A DNA stretch of 64,000 nucleotides from Sulfidibacter corallicola (lineage in GTDB: Bacteria; Acidobacteriota; Holophagae; Acanthopleuribacterales; Acanthopleuribacteraceae): the NCBI RefSeq assembly GCF_017498545.1, contig NZ_CP071793.1:682001-746000 (forward strand), read 5' to 3'. The notes beneath the pieces are model-generated. The model ran no database searches. It was not told the origin of the DNA and worked only from the letters and a program-made list of their open reading frames with translations. The translations under genes were made by a program, and so were the position numbers. Numbering within the stretch: position 1 is the stretch's first letter; every line of letters starts with the position of its first letter. Of the stretch, positions 62,234 to 64,000 are shown piece after piece.

Positions 62234-63448
62234 TCAGGCTTCCTTTTTCAACCGTTGCGACTTTTTCTTTTTGCGCGGGCGGACGCAGATTCCGAAAACC
62301 TTGCGGCGTTTGGGGCCCAGCGCGATGCGGGTCATTTCCTTATAAGACTCGAAGATATAGTCCTCGAACTTGCCGATCTTGACGTAGATGCCGGGATAGA
62401 TGCGGCTGGCCACCAGTTCGGCCTGCATAGCGTAGAATCGGGGGTCTTCGAGGTGTTTGCGAATGGCCTTGCCCTTGGTTTTCGTCAACTTTGCATTGAC
62501 CGCCACGGCCGTCTTCCACATCGTTTTTTTGGTACGCAGCCAGGCTTCGCGCAGGGTGGGGGAGGCCATTTCGATAACGGTGTGAATTTGGTCGCGATCG
62601 CCGAGAATGCCGATGCTCAGATGTTCACCCACGCGAATCAGACCACCGACCAGACGGCTGTCCTCGCTCTTGGCGACCATTTGCTGCACCACCGAAACCG
62701 ATGAGTCGATGCAGTGGTGTTCCAGGATCAGGTTCTTGCCGGCGAGCACTACCGAGCGTTCGATGCTGCCCAGATGCACGTGGTCGCGGCCGAAGACGCC
62801 ACCTTCGCGACAATCGGCCACGGTGCCGGTCACCGTCAGCGGGCCGCGTACGCGTACCGTCGAATTGCGAACGCTGCCTTGAACGACCAGTTCGCCACCC
62901 ACATCGAGGCGCGAAACACCGTCCAAATCACCGATCACGACGAGGTTGCCTTCGTGGCGGTAGCTGTTGCGGTACATGATGTCGGTGGCGACCATGCGGG
63001 CGTAGTGCTTGGGCGCGGGTTGCTCCTGCCACGGGAAATTGGGAACGAAGTCTTCCAGCGTATCGTCGGCGATATCGTCCCAGGCATCGAGTTCCTGGGT
63101 GTTCAGGCGGGGCAGGTCGCGTGCGGAGATAGGCAGTTGCAGAACCCCGTAGCCGTCGATGGCGCGCGCTTCCGCGTACGTGCTGTCGTTGGGTTCGTCG
63201 CAACACAGCCAAATCGGGAAATCCTGGACCATTTCGCGCAGGGCCAGCACCAATACGGGCACCGGCATGTCGACCAGGCCACTTTCGATGATCACCGTGC
63301 CCGGTTTGAAGGTCTCGAACTTCGGCACGCCTTCCATGCCGGAATGAATACACGCGGCGCGGAACCCGGCGCGCTCCAGGACCCCCTTGATTTGGGCGGC
63401 CTTTTTGGGTTCTCGGTGAATGACCAGATAGCGGTTGGGGTCCAGCAT
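62234..63448 (-). CDS. FapA/DUF342-like protein with degenerate receiver-like N-terminal domain
   Basis: A 404-residue protein. ATG at 63448 is preceded by GGAAAG, 9 nt away; the frame extends further upstream without an SD. Residues 1-115 resemble a response-regulator receiver (RYLVIHREPKKAAQIKGVLE, AGFRAACIHSG) but the phospho-acceptor strand reads GTVIIESGLVD without the usual Asp and the terminal Lys is missing, so it is probably not phosphorylated. Residues of about 180-320 form the right-handed beta-helix of FapA/DUF342 proteins (GNLVVIGDLDGVSRLDVGG, ELVVQGSVRNSTVRVRG, GGVFGRDHVHLGSIERSVVL). The C-terminus is helical and very basic. It is a cytoplasmic, polymer- or membrane-associated scaffold; no flagellar gene is adjacent. 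Confidence 0.78.
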   Translation of the reverse strand: MLDPNRYLVIHREPKKAAQIKGVLERAGFRAACIHSGMEGVPKFETFKPGTVIIESGLVDMPVPVLVLALREMVQDFPIWLCCDEPNDSTYAEARAIDGYGVLQLPISARDLPRLNTQELDAWDDIADDTLEDFVPNFPWQEQPAPKHYARMVATDIMYRNSYRHEGNLVVIGDLDGVSRLDVGGELVVQGSVRNSTVRVRGPLTVTGTVADCREGGVFGRDHVHLGSIERSVVLAGKNLILEHHCIDSSVSVVQQMVAKSEDSRLVGGLIRVGEHLSIGILGDRDQIHTVIEMASPTLREAWLRTKKTMWKTAVAVNAKLTKTKGKAIRKHLEDPRFYAMQAELVASRIYPGIYVKIGKFEDYIFESYKEMTRIALGPKRRKVFGICVRPRKKKKSQRLKKEA

Positions 63449-64000
63449 GATGCAAATCTTTCCATGTGTCTTGTAATTCAGCGAAAACCTATACGGCGGT
63501 GACCCGGTGTGCGGAACCCGTGTCCCGGACACATGTGCACACGCCAGCCTCAATGCTTGGAAATCCAGAATGTTCCATACGGTTGCGGCCGTGAATCAAG
63601 CAGCGGACTGGAAGGGTCCAATATCGAAAAAGCAGATCCATTTTAGCGGAGGATACCCTAAAAACCAACCGCAAGAATCTCGTAGGTGCCCACCAAGAAT
63701 CGGAATCATTGCGGCGACCGGCGCGGCCTGGCTGGAGGGGCACGGCAACGGATTTTCGATGTCGCACCTGATTAACATAACTATTTTAAGGTGTTTGTAT
63801 GGTTTTTGAGGCCTGGTGGCCGAGATTGAAGCCCATGGGATGCCCTTCGGTTCAGAGAACATCTACCTAGTGAACCGCTGTCGTTGGACGGGCACCTGGC
63901 GGGAGAGTTCGTCCCGATTCTCACCGCGGCGCCCCTTGGCTGCCAAAAGGATTGAGGCGCGCGGTGCGACGGAGGGAACCGTGTCTTCTCGAAAAGTCTC
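63449..64000. other. Upstream region of the FapA-like operon
   Basis: No gene is supported up to the window end. A 58-bp palindromic element lies at 63686-63743. The sequence near 63880-63900 (GGACGGGCACCTGG) may be a further degraded arm. Confidence 0.45.
63686..63743 (+). repeat. 58-bp dispersed palindromic element, copy 4 (diverged)
   Basis: It begins GTGCCCACCAAGAATCGGAA and ends GGCCTGGCTGGAGGGGCAC, exactly 58 bp, with the same ends and the internal CGGCCTGGCTGG-type segment as copy 1. Confidence 0.75.

Overview
The window is a GC-rich bacterial chromosome segment, coding on both strands, with about 35 credible genes separated by unusually large, repeat-bearing intergenic regions. Gene content points to a large-genome, predatory- or host-associated-style heterotroph: Ser/Thr kinases (one fused to TPRs), a very large propeller-sensor hybrid histidine kinase, an acidobacterial-type VWFA-related secreted protein, secreted proteins with Ig-like, PA14 and Gly-Ser-Asp repeat regions, and a perforin-like protein. 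The best guess is Acidobacteriota, in or near the Acanthopleuribacter/Sulfidibacter group. This is inferred from protein style only; no rRNA or marker gene is present.

Layout. 1-9.6 kb: secreted glycosidase-like Ig protein (cut by the window edge), a Ser/Thr kinase, a secreted esterase, and a PA14-repeat-SGNH secreted protein. 10.9-22.8 kb: VWFA-related protein, kinase-TPR protein, hybrid histidine kinase with two kinase cores, and a cNMP-binding-domain protein, all on the plus strand. 22.8-23.7 kb: no gene, but a 529-bp imperfect palindrome centred on three 32-bp tandem repeats. 23.9-33.2 kb: DnaB-like P-loop ATPase, TrmH-type methyltransferase, CaCA antiporter, M16 protease, and proB-proA (the first two steps of proline synthesis). 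33.5-38.1 kb: a small protein and a TPR protein, a monoacylglycerol-lipase-like hydrolase, and a PQQ-type propeller protein. 39.1-46.4 kb: nitrate assimilation, with narK divergent from nirB-nirD-nasA (uptake, nitrate to nitrite, nitrite to ammonium). 46.4-47.5 kb: a REP-associated tyrosine transposase (RAYT) flanked by inverted REP-like elements; large arrays of the same element family lie at 38.2-39.0 and 58.4-59.4 kb. 47.6-54.2 kb: two small/unknown genes, a lipid kinase, a PLP decarboxylase and an MGT-type glycosyltransferase. 54.4-58.3 kb: a three-gene operon in which a MACPF-hemopexin protein sits between two paralogous DUF697-like membrane proteins. 59.4-63.4 kb: a tightly overlapping minus-strand operon of a FapA/DUF342-like protein with a degenerate receiver-like domain, two exported proteins of unknown function, and a YbgC-type thioesterase.

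The strongest candidate for an undescribed system is the DUF697-MACPF/hemopexin-DUF697 operon. The strongest genome-architecture signals are the RAYT with its family of GTAG-headed stem-loops, a separate 58-bp dispersed palindromic element (four full copies), and the giant palindrome at 23.1 kb. Start sites were chosen by Shine-Dalgarno (SD) spacing and signal-peptide position. Long open frames opposite real genes were treated as GC-driven shadows.
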